A DNA stretch of 64,000 nucleotides from Tenrec ecaudatus (taxonomy: Eukaryota; Chordata; Mammalia; Afrosoricida; Tenrecidae): positions 33,190 to 97,189 of the forward strand of contig NW_027459203.1 of NCBI RefSeq assembly GCF_050624435.1, given 5' to 3'. Below, one piece after another: positions 44,301-55,708 of this stretch (positions are counted from its first letter, which is position 1; every line of letters starts with the position of its first letter). The notes under the pieces were generated by a model. That model had not been told where the DNA came from, did not search any database, and saw only the letters and a list, made by a program, of their open reading frames with translations. The position numbers and the translations under genes were made by a program.

Positions 44301-46281
44301 GCTCCCCTAGGCTAAGGCTAGGGCTCCCATAGCCTTCAGGCTAGGGCACCCCTAGGCTTTAGGCTAGGGCTCCCCTAGGCTAAGGCTAGGGCTCCCCTAG
44401 CCTTCAGGCGAGGGCACCCCTAGGCTTTAGGCTCCCCTAGGCTAAGGCTAGGGCTCCCATAGCCTTCAGGCTAGGGCACCCCTAGGCTTTAGGCTAGGGC
44501 TCCCCTAGGCTAAGGCTAGGGCTCCCCTAGCCTTCAGGCTAGGGCACCCCTAGGCTTTAGGCTCCCCTAGGCTAAGGCTAGGGCTCCCCTAGCCTTCAGG
44601 CTAGGGCACCCCTAGGCTTTAGGCTAGGGCTCCCCTAGGCTAAGGCTAGGGCTCCCCTAGCCTTCAGGCTAGGGCACCAATAGGCTTTAGGCTCCCCTAG
44701 GCTAAGGCTAGGGCTCCCCTAGCCTTCAGGCTAGGGCACCCCTAGGCTTTAGGCTAGGGCTCCCCTAGGCTAAGGCTAGGGCTCCCCTAGCCTTCAGGCT
44801 AGGGCACCCCTAGGCTTTAGGCTCCCCTAGGCTAAGGCTAGGGCTCCACTAGCCTTCAGGCTAGGGCACCCCTAGGCTTTAGGGTAGGGCTCCCCTAGGC
44901 TAAGGCTAGGGCTCCCCTAACCTTCAGGCTAGGGCACCCCTAGGCTTTAGGCTAGGGCTCCCCTAGGCTAAGGCTAGGGCTACCCTAGCCTTCAGGCTAG
45001 GGCACCCCTAGGCTTTAGGCTCCCCTAGGCTAAGGCTAGGGCTCCCCTAGCCTTCAGGCTAGGGCACCCCTAGGCTTTAGGCTAGGGCTCCCCTAGGCTA
45101 AGGCTAGGGCTCCCCTAGCCTTCAGGCTAGGGCACCCCTAGGCTTTAGGCTCCCCTAGGCTAAGGCTAGGGCTCCCCTAGCCTTCAGGCTAGGGCACCCC
45201 TAGGCTTTAGGCTAGGGCTCCCCTAGGCTAAGGCTAGGGCTCCCCTAGCCTTCAGGCTAGGGCACCCCTAGGCTTTAGGGTCCCCTAGGCTAAGGCTAGG
45301 GCTCCCCTAGCCTTCAGGCGAGGGCACCCCTAGGCTTTAGGCTAGGGCTCCCCTAGGCTAAGGCTAGGGCTCCCCTAGCCTTCAGCCTAGGGCACCCCTA
45401 GGCTTTAGGCTCCCCTAGGCTAAGGCTAGGGCTCCCCTAGCCTTCAGGCTAGGGCACCCCTAGGCTTTAGGCTAGGGCTCCCCTAGGCTAAGGCTAGGGC
45501 TCCCCTAGACTTCAGGCTAGGGCACCCCTAGGCTTTAGGCTCCCCTAGGCTAAGGCTAGGGCTCCCCTAGCCTTCAGGCTAGGGCACCCCTAGGCTTTAG
45601 GCTAGGGCTCCCCTAGGCTAAGGCTTCGGCTCCCCTAGCCTTCAGGCTAGGGCACGCCTAGGCTTTAGGCTCCCCTAGGCTAAGGCTAGGGCTCCCCTAG
45701 CCTTCAGGCTAGGGCACCCCTAGGCTTTAGGCTAGGGCTCCCCTAGGCTAAGGCTAGGGATCCCCTAGCCTTCAGGCTAGGGCACCCCTAGGCTTTAGGC
45801 TCCCCTAGGCTAAGGCAAGGGCTCCCCTAGCCTTCAGGCAAGGGCACCCCTAGGCTTTAGGCTAGGGCTCCCCTAGGCTAAGGCTAGGGCTCCCCTAGCC
45901 TTCAGGCTAGGGCACCCCTAGGCTTTAGGCTCCCCTAGGCTTAGGCTAGGGCTCCCCTAGCCTTCAGGCTAGGGCACCCCTAGGCTTTAGGCTAGGGCTC
46001 CCCTAGGCTAAGGCTATGGCTACCCTAGCCTTCAGGCTAGGGCACCCCTAGGCTTTAGGCTCCCCTAGGCTAAGGCTAGGGCTCCCCTAGCCTTCAGGCT
46101 AGGGCACCCCTAGGCTTTAGGCTAGGGCTCCCCTAGGCTAAGGCTAGGGCTCCCCTAGCCTTCAGGCTAGGGCACCCCTAGGCTTTAGGCTCCCCTAGGC
46201 TAAGGCTAGGGCTCCCCTAGCCTTCAGGCTAGGGCACCCCTAGGCTTTAGTCTAGGGCTCCCCTAGGCTAAGGCTAGGGCT
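38312..46281. repeat. Satellite block Ea (62/68-bp alternation), copy 2
   Basis: This has the same dimer array and the same private variants as 8079-16054, 6 bp shorter in net. The difference is the sum of twelve single-base indels between about 42503 and 44240. Two more near 40208 and 40243 cancel out. The local 1.34-1.36-kb duplication is present (tcccatagcc at 40324 and 41664). No gene is seen. Confidence 0.94.
42495..44245. other. Cluster of single-base run-length indels relative to copy 1
   Basis: Compared with the in-phase copy 1 (offset 30,233 falling to 30,227), bases are lost at about 42503 (ctatgctcc), 42552 (gctccctagg), 43068 (gctaggctcc), 43483 (gctccctagcc), 43639 (gggacccc), 43711 (gcaccctagg), 43727 (gctccctagt), 44137 and 44239. 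Bases are gained at about 42593 (ggccacccc), 42939 (aggggctc) and 43855 (ctcccccta). The net is -6. Nearly all change the length of a G or C run. Elsewhere such events are rare, so local sequencing or consensus error is the simplest reading. Confidence 0.85.
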
Positions 46282-47482
46282 CCCCTAGCCTTCAGGCTAG
46301 GGCACCCCTAGGCTTCAGGCTAGGGCTCCCCTAGGCCAAGGCTAGGGCTCCCCTAGCCTTCAGGCTAGGGCACCACTAGGCTTCAGGCTAGGGCTCCCCT
46401 AGGCCAAGGCTAGGGCTCCCCTAGCCTTCAGGCTAAGGCACCCCTAGGCTTCAGGCTAGGGCTCCCCTAGGCCAAGGCTAGGGCTCCCCTAGCCTTCAGG
46501 CTAGGGCACCCCTAGGCTTCAGGCTAGGGCTCCCCTAGGCCAAGGCTAGGGCTCCCCTAGCCTTCAGGCTAGGGCACCCCTAGGCTTCAGGCTAGGGCTC
46601 CCCTAGGCCAAGGCTAGGGCTCCCCTAGGCCAAGGCTAGGGCTCCCCTAGCCTTCAGGCTAGGGCACCCCTAGGCTTCAGGCTAGGGCTCCCCTAGGCCA
46701 AGGCTAGGGCTCCCCTAGCCTTCAGGCTAGGGCACCCCTAGGCTTCAGGCTAGGGCTCCCCTAGGCCAAGGCTAGGGCTCCCCTAGCCTTCAGGCTAGGG
46801 CACCCCTAGGCTTCAGGCTAGGTCTCCCCTAGGCCAAGGCTAGGGCTCCCCTAGCCTTCAGGCTAGGGCACCCCTAGGCTTCAGGCTAGGGCTCCCCTAG
46901 GCCAAGGCTAGGGCTCCCCTAGCCTTCAGGCTAGGGCACCCCTAGGCTTCAGGCTAAGGCTCCCCTAGGCCAAGGCTAGGGCTCCCCTAGCCTTCAGGCT
47001 AGGGCACCCCTAGGCTTCAGGCTAGGGCTCCCCTAGGCCAAGGCTAGGGCTCCCCTAGCCTTCAGGCTAGGGCACCCCTCGGCTTCAGGCTAGGGCTCCC
47101 CTAGGCCAAGGCTAGGGCTCCCCTAGCCTTCAGGCTAGGGCACCCCTAGGCTTCAGGCTAGGGCTCCCCTAGGCCAAGGCTAGGGCTCCCCTAACCTTCA
47201 GGCTAGGGCACCCCTAGGCTTCAGGCTAGGGCTCCCCTAGGCCAAGGCTAGGGCTCCCCTAGCCTTCAGGCTAGGGCACCCCTAGGCTTCAAGCTAGGGC
47301 ACCCCTAGGCTTCAGGCTAGGGCTACCCTAGGCCAAGGGTAGGGCTCCCCTAGCCTTCAGGCTAGGGCACCCCTAGGCTTCAGGCTAGGGCTCCCCTAGG
47401 CCAAGGCTAGGGCTCCCCTAGCCTTCAGGCTAGGGCACACCTAGGCTTCAGGCTAGGGCTCCCCTAGGCCAAGGCTAGGGCA
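46282..47482. repeat. Satellite block F, first F block of copy 2
   Basis: This matches 16055-17255 at offset 30,227 with the same extra m3 and extra m2 modules and the same private variants (caccactagg, cctcggctt, ccaagggt). It is 1201 bp in both copies. Confidence 0.94.
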
Positions 47483-50268
47483 CCCCTAGGCTTTAGGTTC
47501 CCCTAGGCTAATGCTAAGGCTCCCCTAGCCTTCAGGCTAGGGCACCCCTAGGCTTTAGGCTAGGGCTCCCCTAGGTTAAGGCTATGGCTCCCCTAGCCTT
47601 CAGGCTAGGGCACCCCTAGGCTTTAGGCTAGGGCTCCCCTAGGGTAAGGCTAGGGCTCCCCTAGCCTTCAGGCTAGGGCACCCCTAGGCTTTAGGCTCCC
47701 CTAGGCTAAGGCTAGGGCTCCCCTAGCCTTCAGGCTAGGGCACCCCTAGGCTTTAGGCTAGGGCTCCCCTAGGCTAAGGCTAGGGCTCCCCTAACCTTCA
47801 GGCTAGGGCACCCCTAGGCTTTAGGCTAGGGCTCCCCTAGGCTAAGGCTAGGGCTCCCCTAGCCTTCAGGCTAGGGCACCCCTAGGCTTTAGGCTCCCCT
47901 AGGCTAAGGCTAGGGCTCCCCTAGCCTTCAGGCTAGGGCACCCCTAGGCTTTAGGCTAGGGCTCCCCTAGGCTAAGGCTAGGGCTCCCCTAGCCTTCAGG
48001 CTAGGGCACCCCTAGGCTTTAGGCTCCCCTAGGCTAAGGCTAGGGCTCCCCTAGCCTTCAGGCTAGGGCACCCCTAGGCTTTAGGCTCCCCTAGGCTAAG
48101 GCTAGGGCTCCCCTAGCCTTCAGGCTAGGGCACCCCTAGGCTTTAGGCTAGGGCTCCCCTAGGCTAAGCCTAGGGCTCCCCTAGCCTTCAGGCTAGGGCA
48201 CCCCTAGGCTTTAGGCTCCCCTAGGCTAAGGCTAGGGTTCCCCTAGCCTTCAGGCTAGGGCACCCCTAGGCTTTAGGCTAGGGCTCCCCTAGGCTAAGGC
48301 TAGGGCTCCCTTAGCCTTCAGCCTAGGGCAGCCCTAGGCTTTAGGCTCCCCTAGGCTAAGGCTAGGGCTCCCCTAGCCTTCAGGCTAGGGCACCCCTAGG
48401 CTTTAGGCTAGGGCTCCCCTAGGCTAAGGCTAGGGCTCCCCTAGACTTCAGGCTAGGGCACCCCTAGGCTTTAGGCTCCCCTAGGCTAAGGCTAGGGCTC
48501 CCCTAGCCTTCAGGCTAGGGCACCCCTAGGCTTTAGGCTAGGGCTCCCCTAGGCTAAGGCTAGGGCTCCCCTAGCCTTCAGGCTAGGGCACGCCTAGGCT
48601 TTAGGCTCCCCTAGGCTAAGGCTAGGGCTCCTCTAGCCTTCAGGCTAGGGCACCCCTAGGCTTTAGGCTAGGGCTCCCCTAGGCTAAGGCTAGGGCTCCC
48701 CTAGCCTTCAGGCTAGGGCACCCCTAGGCTTTAGGCTCCCCTAGGCTAAGGCTAGGGCTCCCCTAGCCTTTAGGCTAGGGCACCCCTAGGCTTTAGGCTA
48801 GGGCTCCCCTAGGCTAAGGCTAGGGCTCCCCTAGCCTTCAGGCTAGGGCACCCCTAGGCTTCAGGCTAGGGCTCCCCTAGGCCAAGGCTAGGGCTCCCCT
48901 AGCCTTCAGGCTAGGGCACACCTAGGCTTCAGGCTAGGGCTCCCCTAGGCCAAGGCTAGGGCACCCCTAGGCTTTAGGTTCCCCTAGGCTAATGCTAAGG
49001 CTCCCCTAGCCTTCAGGCTAGGGCACCCCTAGGCTTTAGGCTAGGGCTCCCCTAGGTTAAGGCTATGGCTCCCCTAGCCTTCAGGCTAGGGCACCCCTAG
49101 GCTTTAGGCTAGGGCTCCCCTAGGCTAAGGCTAGGGCTCCCCTAGCCTTCAGGCTAGGGCACCCCTAGGCTTTAGGCTCCCCTAGGCTAAGGCTAGGGCT
49201 CCCCTAGCCTTCAGGCTAGGGCACCCCTAGGCTTTAGGCTAGGGCTCCCCTAGGCTAAGGCTAGGGCTCCCCTAACCTTCAGGCTAGGGCACCCCTAGGC
49301 TTTAGGCTAGGGCTCCCCTAGGCTAAGGCTAGGGCTCCCCTAGCCTTCAGGCTAGGGCACCCCTAGGCTTTAGGCTCCCCTAGGCTAAGGCTAGGGCTCC
49401 CCTAGCCTTCAGGCTAGGGCACCCCTAGGCTTTAGGCTAGGGCTCCCCTAGGCTAAGGCTATGGCTCCCCTAGCCTTCAGGCTAGGGCACCCCTAGGCTT
49501 TAGGCTTCCCTAGGCTAAGGCTAGGGCTCCCCTAGCCTTCAGGCTAGGGCACCCCTAGGCTTTAGGCTCCCCTAGGCTAAGGCTAGGGCTCCCCTAGCCT
49601 TCAGGCTAGGGCACCCCTAGGCTTTAGGCTAGGGCTCCCCTAGGCTAAGGCTAGGGCTCCCCTAGCCTTCAGGCTAGGGCACCCCTAGGCTTTAGGCTCC
49701 CCTAGGCTAAGGCTAGGGCTCCCCTAGCCTTCAGGCTAGGGCACCCCTAGGCTTTAGGCTAGGGCTCCCCTAGGCTAAGGCTAGGGCTCCCTTAGCCTTC
49801 AGCCTAGGGCTCCCCTAGCCTTCAGGCTAGGGCACACCTAGGCTTTAGGCTAGGGCTCCCCTAGGCTAAGGCTAGGGCTCCCCTAGACTTCAGGCTAGGG
49901 CACCCTAGGCTTTAGGCTCCCCTAGGCTAAGGCTAGGGCTCCCCTAGCTTTCAGGCTAGGGCACCCCTAGGCTTTAGGCTAGGGCTCCCCTAGGCTAAGG
50001 CTAGGGCTCCCCTAGCCTTCAGGCTAGGGCACGCCTAGGCTTTAGGCTCCCCTAGGCTAAGGCTAGGGCTCCTCTAGCCTTCAGGCTAGGGCACCCCTAG
50101 GCTTTAGGCTAGGGCTCCCCTAGGCTAAGGCTAGGGCTCCCCTAGCCTTCAGGCTAGGGCACCCCTAGGCTTTAGGCTCCCCTAGGCTAAGGCTAGGGCT
50201 CCCCTAGCCTTTAGGCTAGGGCACCCCTAGGCTTTAGGCTAGGGCTCCCCTAGGCTAAGGCTAGGGCT
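47347..50268. repeat. 1.48-kb tandem segmental duplication across the F/E boundary, copy 2
   Basis: Counterpart of 17120-20042. The first half is 47347-48827 and the second 48828-50268, including the two-unit F island and the 39-bp deletion in the second half. One base is missing at about 49903 (gcaccctagg). Its presence in both super-repeats shows the local duplication came first. Confidence 0.88.
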
Positions 50269-53200
50269 CCCCTAGCCTTCAGGCTAGGGCACCCCTAGGC
50301 TTTAGGCTCCCCTAGGCTAAGGCTAGGGCTCCCCTAGCCTTCAGGCTAGGGCACCCCTAGGCTTTAGGCTAGGGCTCCCCTAGGCTAAGGCTAGGGCTCC
50401 CCTAGCCTTCAGGCTAGGGCACCCCTAGGCTTTAGGCTCCCCTAGGCTAAGGCTAGGGCTCCCCTAGCATTCAGGCTAGGGCACCCCTAGGCTTTAGGCT
50501 AGGGCTCCCCTAGGCTAAGGCTAGGGCTCCCCTAGCCTTCAGGCTAGGGCACCCCTAGGCTTTAGGCTCCCCTAGGCTAAAGCTAGGGCACCCCTAGCCT
50601 TCAGGCTAGGGCACCCCTAGGCTTTAGGCTAGGGCTCCCCTAGGCTAAGGCTAGGGCTCCCCTAGCCTTCAGGCTAGGGCACCCCTAGGCTTTAGGCTCC
50701 CCTAGGCTAAGGCTAGGGCTCCCCTAGCCTTCAGGCTAGGGCACCCCTAGGCTTTAGGCTAGGGCTCCCCTAGGCTAAGGCTAGGGCTCCCCTAGCCTTC
50801 AGGCTAGGGCACCCCTAGGCTTTAGGCTCCCCTAGGCTAAGGCTAGGGCTCCCGTAGCCTTCAGGCTAGGCCACCCCTAGGCTTTAGGCTAGGGCTCCCC
50901 TAGGCTAAGGCTAGGGCTCCCCTAGCCTTCAGGCTAGGGCACCCCTAGGCTTTAGGCTCCCCTAGGCTAAGGCTAGGGCTCCCCTAGCCTTCAGGCTAGG
51001 GCACCCCTAGGCTTTAGGCTCCCCTAGGCTAAGGCTAGGGCTCCCCTAGCCTTCAGGCTAGGGCACCCCTAGGCTTTAGGCTAGGGCTCCCCTAGGCTAA
51101 GGCTAGGGCTCCCCTAGCCTTCAGGCTAGGGCACCCCGAGGCTTTAGGCTCCCCTAGGCTAAGGCTAGGGCTCCCCTAGCCTTCAGGCTAGGGCACCCCT
51201 AGGCTTTAGGCTAGGGCACCCCTAGGCTAAGGCTAGGGCTCCCCTAGCCTTCAGGCTAGGGCACCCCTAGGCTTTAGGCTAGGGCACCCCTAGGCTAAGG
51301 CTAGGGCTCCCCTAGCCTTCAGGCTAGGGCACCCCTAGGCTTTAGGCTCCCCTAGGCTAAGGCTAGGGCTCCCCTAGCCTTCAGGCTATGGCACCCCTAG
51401 GCTTTAGGCTAGGGCTCCCCTAGGCTAAGGCTAGGGCTCCCCTAGCCTTCAGGCTAGGGCACCCCTAGGCTTTAGGCTCCCCTAGGCTAAGGCTAGGGCT
51501 CCCCTAGCCTTCAGGCTAGGGCACCCCTAGGCTTTAGGCTAGGGCCACCCTAGGCTAAGGCTAGGGCTCCCCTAGGCTTCAGGCTAGGGCACCCCTAGGC
51601 TTTAGGCTCCCCTAGGCTAAGGCTAGGGCTCCCCTAGCCTTCAGGCTAGGGCACCCCTAGGCTTTAGGCTAGGGCTCCCCTAGGCTAAGGCTAGGGCTCC
51701 CCTAGCCTTCAGGCTAGGGCACCCCTAGGCTTTAGGCTCCCCTAGGCTAAGGCTAGGGCTCCCCTAGCCTTCAGGCTAGGGCACCCCTAGGCTTTAGGCT
51801 AGGGCTCCCCTAGGCTAAGGCTAGGGCTCCCCTAGCCTTCAGGCTAGGGCACCCCTAGGCTTTAGGCTCCCCTAGGCTAAGGCTAGGGCTCCCCTAGCCT
51901 TCAGGCTAGGGCAGCCCTAGGCTTTAGGCTAGGGCTCCCCTAGGCTAAGGCTAGGGCTCCCCTAGCCTTCAGGCTAGGGCACCCCTAGGCTTTAGGCTAG
52001 GGCTCCCCTAGGCTAAGGCTAGGGCTCCCCTAGCCTTCAGGCTAGGGCACCCCTAGGCTTTAGGCTCCCCTAGGCTAAGGCTAGGGCTCCCCTAGCCTTC
52101 AGGCTAGGGCACCCCTAGGCTTTAGGCTAGGGCTCCCCTAGGCTAAGGCTAGGGCTCCCCTAGCCTTCAGGCTAGGGCACCCCTAGGCTTTAGGCTCCCC
52201 TAGGCTAAGGCTAGGGCTCCCCTAGCCTTCAGGCTAGGGCACCCCTAGGCTTTAGGCTAGGGCTCCCCTAGGCTAAGGCTAGGGCTCCCCTAGCCTTCAG
52301 GCAAGGGCAACCCTAGGCTTTAGGCTCCCCTAGGCTAAGGCTAGGGCTCCCCTAGCCTTCAGGCTAGGGCACCCCTAGGCTTTAGGCTAGGGCTCCCCTA
52401 GGCTAAGGCTAGGGCTCCCCTAGCCTTCAGGCTAGGGCACCCCTAGGCTTTAGGCTCCCCTAGGCTAAGGCTAGGGCTCCCCTAGCCTTCAGGCTAGGGC
52501 ACCCCTAGGCTTTAGGCTAGGGCTCCCCTAGGCTAAGGCTAGGGCTCCCCTAGCCTTCAGGCTAGGACACCCCTAGGCTTTAGGCTCCCCTAGGCTAAGG
52601 CTAGGGCTCCCCTAGCCTTCAGGCTAGGGCACCCCTAGCCTACAGGCTGGGGCACCCCTAGGCTTTAGGCTCCCCTAGGCTAAGGCTAGGGCTCCCCTAG
52701 CCTTCAGGCTAGGGCACCCCTCTGCTTTAGGCTGGGGCTCCCCTAGGCTAAGGCTAGGGCTCCCCAAGCCTTCAGGCTAGGGCACCCCTAGGCTTTAGGC
52801 TAGGGCTCCCCTAGGCTAAGGCTAGGGCTCCCCTAGGCTAAGGCTAGGGCTCCCCTAGCCTTCAGGCTAGGGCACCCCTAGGCTTTAGGCTCCCCTAGGC
52901 TAAGGCTAGGGCTCCCCTAGCCTTCAGGCTAGGGCACCCCTAGGCTTTAGGCTAGGGCTCCCCTAGGCTAAGGCTAGGGCTCCCCTAGCCTTCAGGCTAG
53001 GGCACCCCTAGGCTTTAGGCTCCCCTAGGCTAATGCTAGGGCTCCCCTAGCCTTCAGGCTAGGGCACCCCTAGGCTTTAGGCTAGGGCTCCCCTAGGCTA
53101 AGGCTAGGGCTCCCCTATCCTTCAGGCTAGGGCACCCCTAGGCTTTAGGCTCCCCTAGGCTAAGGCTAGGGCTCCCCTAGCCTTCAGGCTAGGGCACCCC

Positions 53201-54528
53201 TAGGCTTTAGGCTCCCCTAGGCTAAGGCTAGGGCTCCCCTAGCCTTCAGGCTAGGGCACCCCTAGGCTTTAGGCTAGGGCTCCCCTAGGCTAAGGCTAGG
53301 GCTCCCCTAGCCTTCAGGCTAGGGCACCCCTAGGCTTTAGGCTCCCCTAGGCTAAGGCTAGGGCTCCCCTAGCCTTCAGGCTAGGGCACCCCTAGGCTTT
53401 AGGCTAGGGCTCCCCTAGGCTAAGGCTAGGGCTCCCCTAGCCTTCAGGCTAGGGCACCCCTAGGCTTTAGGCTCCCCTAGGCTAAGGCTGGGGCTCCCCT
53501 AGCCTTCAGGCTTGGGCACTCCTAGGCTTTAGGCTAGGGCTCCCCTAGGCTAAGGCTAGGGCTCCCCTAGCCTTCAGGCTAGGGCACCCCTAGGCTTTAG
53601 GCTCCCCTAGGCTAAGGCTAGGGCTCCCCTAGCCTTCAGGCTAGGGCACCCCTAGGCTTTAGGCTAGGGCTCCCCTAGGCTAGGGCTAGGGCTCCCCTAG
53701 CCTTCAGGCTAGGGCACCCCTTGGCTTTAGGCTCCCCTAGGCTAAGGCTAGGGCTCCCCTAGCCTTCAGGCTAGGGCACCCCTAGGCTTTAGGCTAGGGC
53801 TCCCCTAGACTAAGGCTAGGGCTCCCCTAGCCTTCAGGCTAGGGCACCCCAGGCTTTAGGCTCCCCTAGGCTAAGGCTAGGGCTCCCCTAGCCTTCAGGC
53901 TAGGGCACCCCTAGGCTTTAGGCTAGGGCTCCCCTAGGCTAAGGCTAGGGCTCCCCTAGCCTTCAGGCTAGGGCACCCCTAGGCTTTAGGCTCCCCTAGG
54001 CTAAGGCTAGGGCACCCCTAGCCTGAAGGCTAGGGCACCCCTAGGCTTTAGGCTAGGGCTCCCCTAGGCTAAGGCTAGGGCTCCCCTAGCCTTCAGGCTA
54101 GGGCACCCCTAGGCTTTAGGCTCCCCTAGGCTAAGGCTAGGGCTCCCCTAGCCTTCAGGCTAGGGCACCCCTAGGCTTTAGGCTAGGGCTCCCCTAGGCT
54201 AAGGCTAGGGCTCCCCTAGCCTTCAGGCTAGGGCACCCCTAGGCTTTAGGCTCCCCTAGGCTAAGGCTAGGGCTCCCCTAGCCTTCAGGCTAGGGCACCC
54301 CTAGGCTTTAGGCTCCCCTAGGCTAAGGCTAGGGCTCCCCTAGCCTTCAGGCAAGGGCACCCCTAGGCTTTAGGCTCCCCTAGGCTAAGGCTAGGGCTCC
54401 CCTAGCCTTCAGGCTAGGGCACCCCTAGGCTTTAGGCTAGGGCTCCCCTAGGCTAAGGCTAGGGCTCCCCTAGCTTTCAGGCTAGGGCACCCCTAGGCTT
54501 TGGGCTCCCCTAGGCTAAGGCTAGGGCT
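47483..54528. repeat. Satellite block Eb (62/68-bp alternation), copy 2
   Basis: In register with 17256-24302 and one base shorter. The irregular stretch with cctacagg/ctggggca and cctctgctt recurs at about 52630-52850, and the cctgaagg variant at about 54023. Apart from the single-base loss at about 49903 I did not notice differences from copy 1. Confidence 0.93.
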
Positions 54529-55662
54529 CCCCTAGCCTTCAGGCTAGGGCACCCCTAGGCTTCAGGCTAGGGCTCCCCTAGGCCAAGGCTAGGGCTCCCC
54601 TAGCCTTCAGGCTAGGGCACCCCTAGGCTTCAGGCTAGGGCTCCCCTAGGCCAAGGCTAGGGCTCCCCTAGCCTTCAGGCTAGGGCACCCCTAGGCTTCA
54701 GGCTAGGGCTCCCCTAGGCCAAGGCTAGGGCTCCCCTAGCCTTCAGGCTAGGGCACCCCTAGGCTTCAGGCTAGGGCTCCCCTAGGCCAAGGCTAGGGCT
54801 CCCCTAGCCTTCAGGCTAGGGCACCCCTAGGCTTCAGGCTAGGGCTCCCCTAGGCCAAGGCTAGGGCTCCCCTAGCCTTCAGGCTAGGGCACCCCTAGGC
54901 TTCAGGCTAGGGCTCCCCTAGGCCAAGGCTAGGGCTCCCCTAGCCTTCAGGCTAGGGCACCCCTAGGCTTCAGGCTAGGGCTCCCCTAGGCCAAGGCTAG
55001 GGCTCCCCTAGCCTTCAGGCTAGGGCACCCCTAGGCTTCAGGCTAGGGCTCCCCTAGGCCAAGGCTAGAGCTCCCCTAGCCTTCAGGCTAGGGCACCCCT
55101 AGGCTTCAGTCTAGGGCTCCCCTAGGCCAAGGCTAGGGCTCCCCTAGCCTTCAGGCTAGGGCACCCCTAGGCTTCAGGCTAGGGCTCCCCTAGGCCAAGG
55201 CTAGGGCTCCCCTAGCCTTCAGGCTAGGGCACCCCTAGGCTTCAGGCTAGGGCTCCCCTAGGCCAAGGCTAGGGCTCCCCTAGCCTTCAGGCTAGGGCAC
55301 CCCTAGGCTTCAGGCTAGGGCTCCCCTAGGCCAAGGCTAGGGCTCCCCTAGCCTTCAGGCTAGGGCACCCCTAGGCTTCAGGCTAGGGCTCCCCTAGGCC
55401 AAGGCTAGGGCTCCCCTAGCCTTCAGGCTAGGGCACCCCTAGGCTTCAGGCTAGGGCTCCCCTAGGCCAAGGCTAGGGCTCCCCTAGCCTTCAGGCTAGG
55501 GCACCCCTAGGCTTCAGGCTAGGGCTCCCCTAGGCCAAGGCTAGGGCTCCCCTAGCCTTCAGGCTAGGGCACCCCTAGGCTTCAGGCTAGGGCTCCCCTA
55601 GGCCAAGGCTAGGGCTCCCCTAGCCTTCAGGCTAGGGCACCCCTAGGCTTCAGGCTAGGGCA
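54529..55662. repeat. Satellite block F, second F block of copy 2
   Basis: 1134 bp, the same length and structure as 24303-25436 (16 units plus m1 and m2), with the ctagagct and cagtctagg variants preserved. It ends at the same module boundary. Confidence 0.94.
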
Positions 55663-55708
55663 CCCCTAGGCCAAGGCCAAGCTAGGCTCCCTAGGCTAAG
55701 CTCGGGCT
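55663..55708. repeat. Scrambled F/A junction, copy 2
   Basis: Copy 1 has a clean 39-bp A-type m2+m3 here (25437-25475). Copy 2 has 46 bp with taggccaaggccaag, then gctaggctccctagg, then ctaagctcggg: a doubled ccaagg, a shortened C run and a lost gg. The net is +7 bp. The A array resumes in normal phase at 55709. It could be a real rearrangement at the array boundary or an unpolished or mis-joined consensus. Confidence 0.85.
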
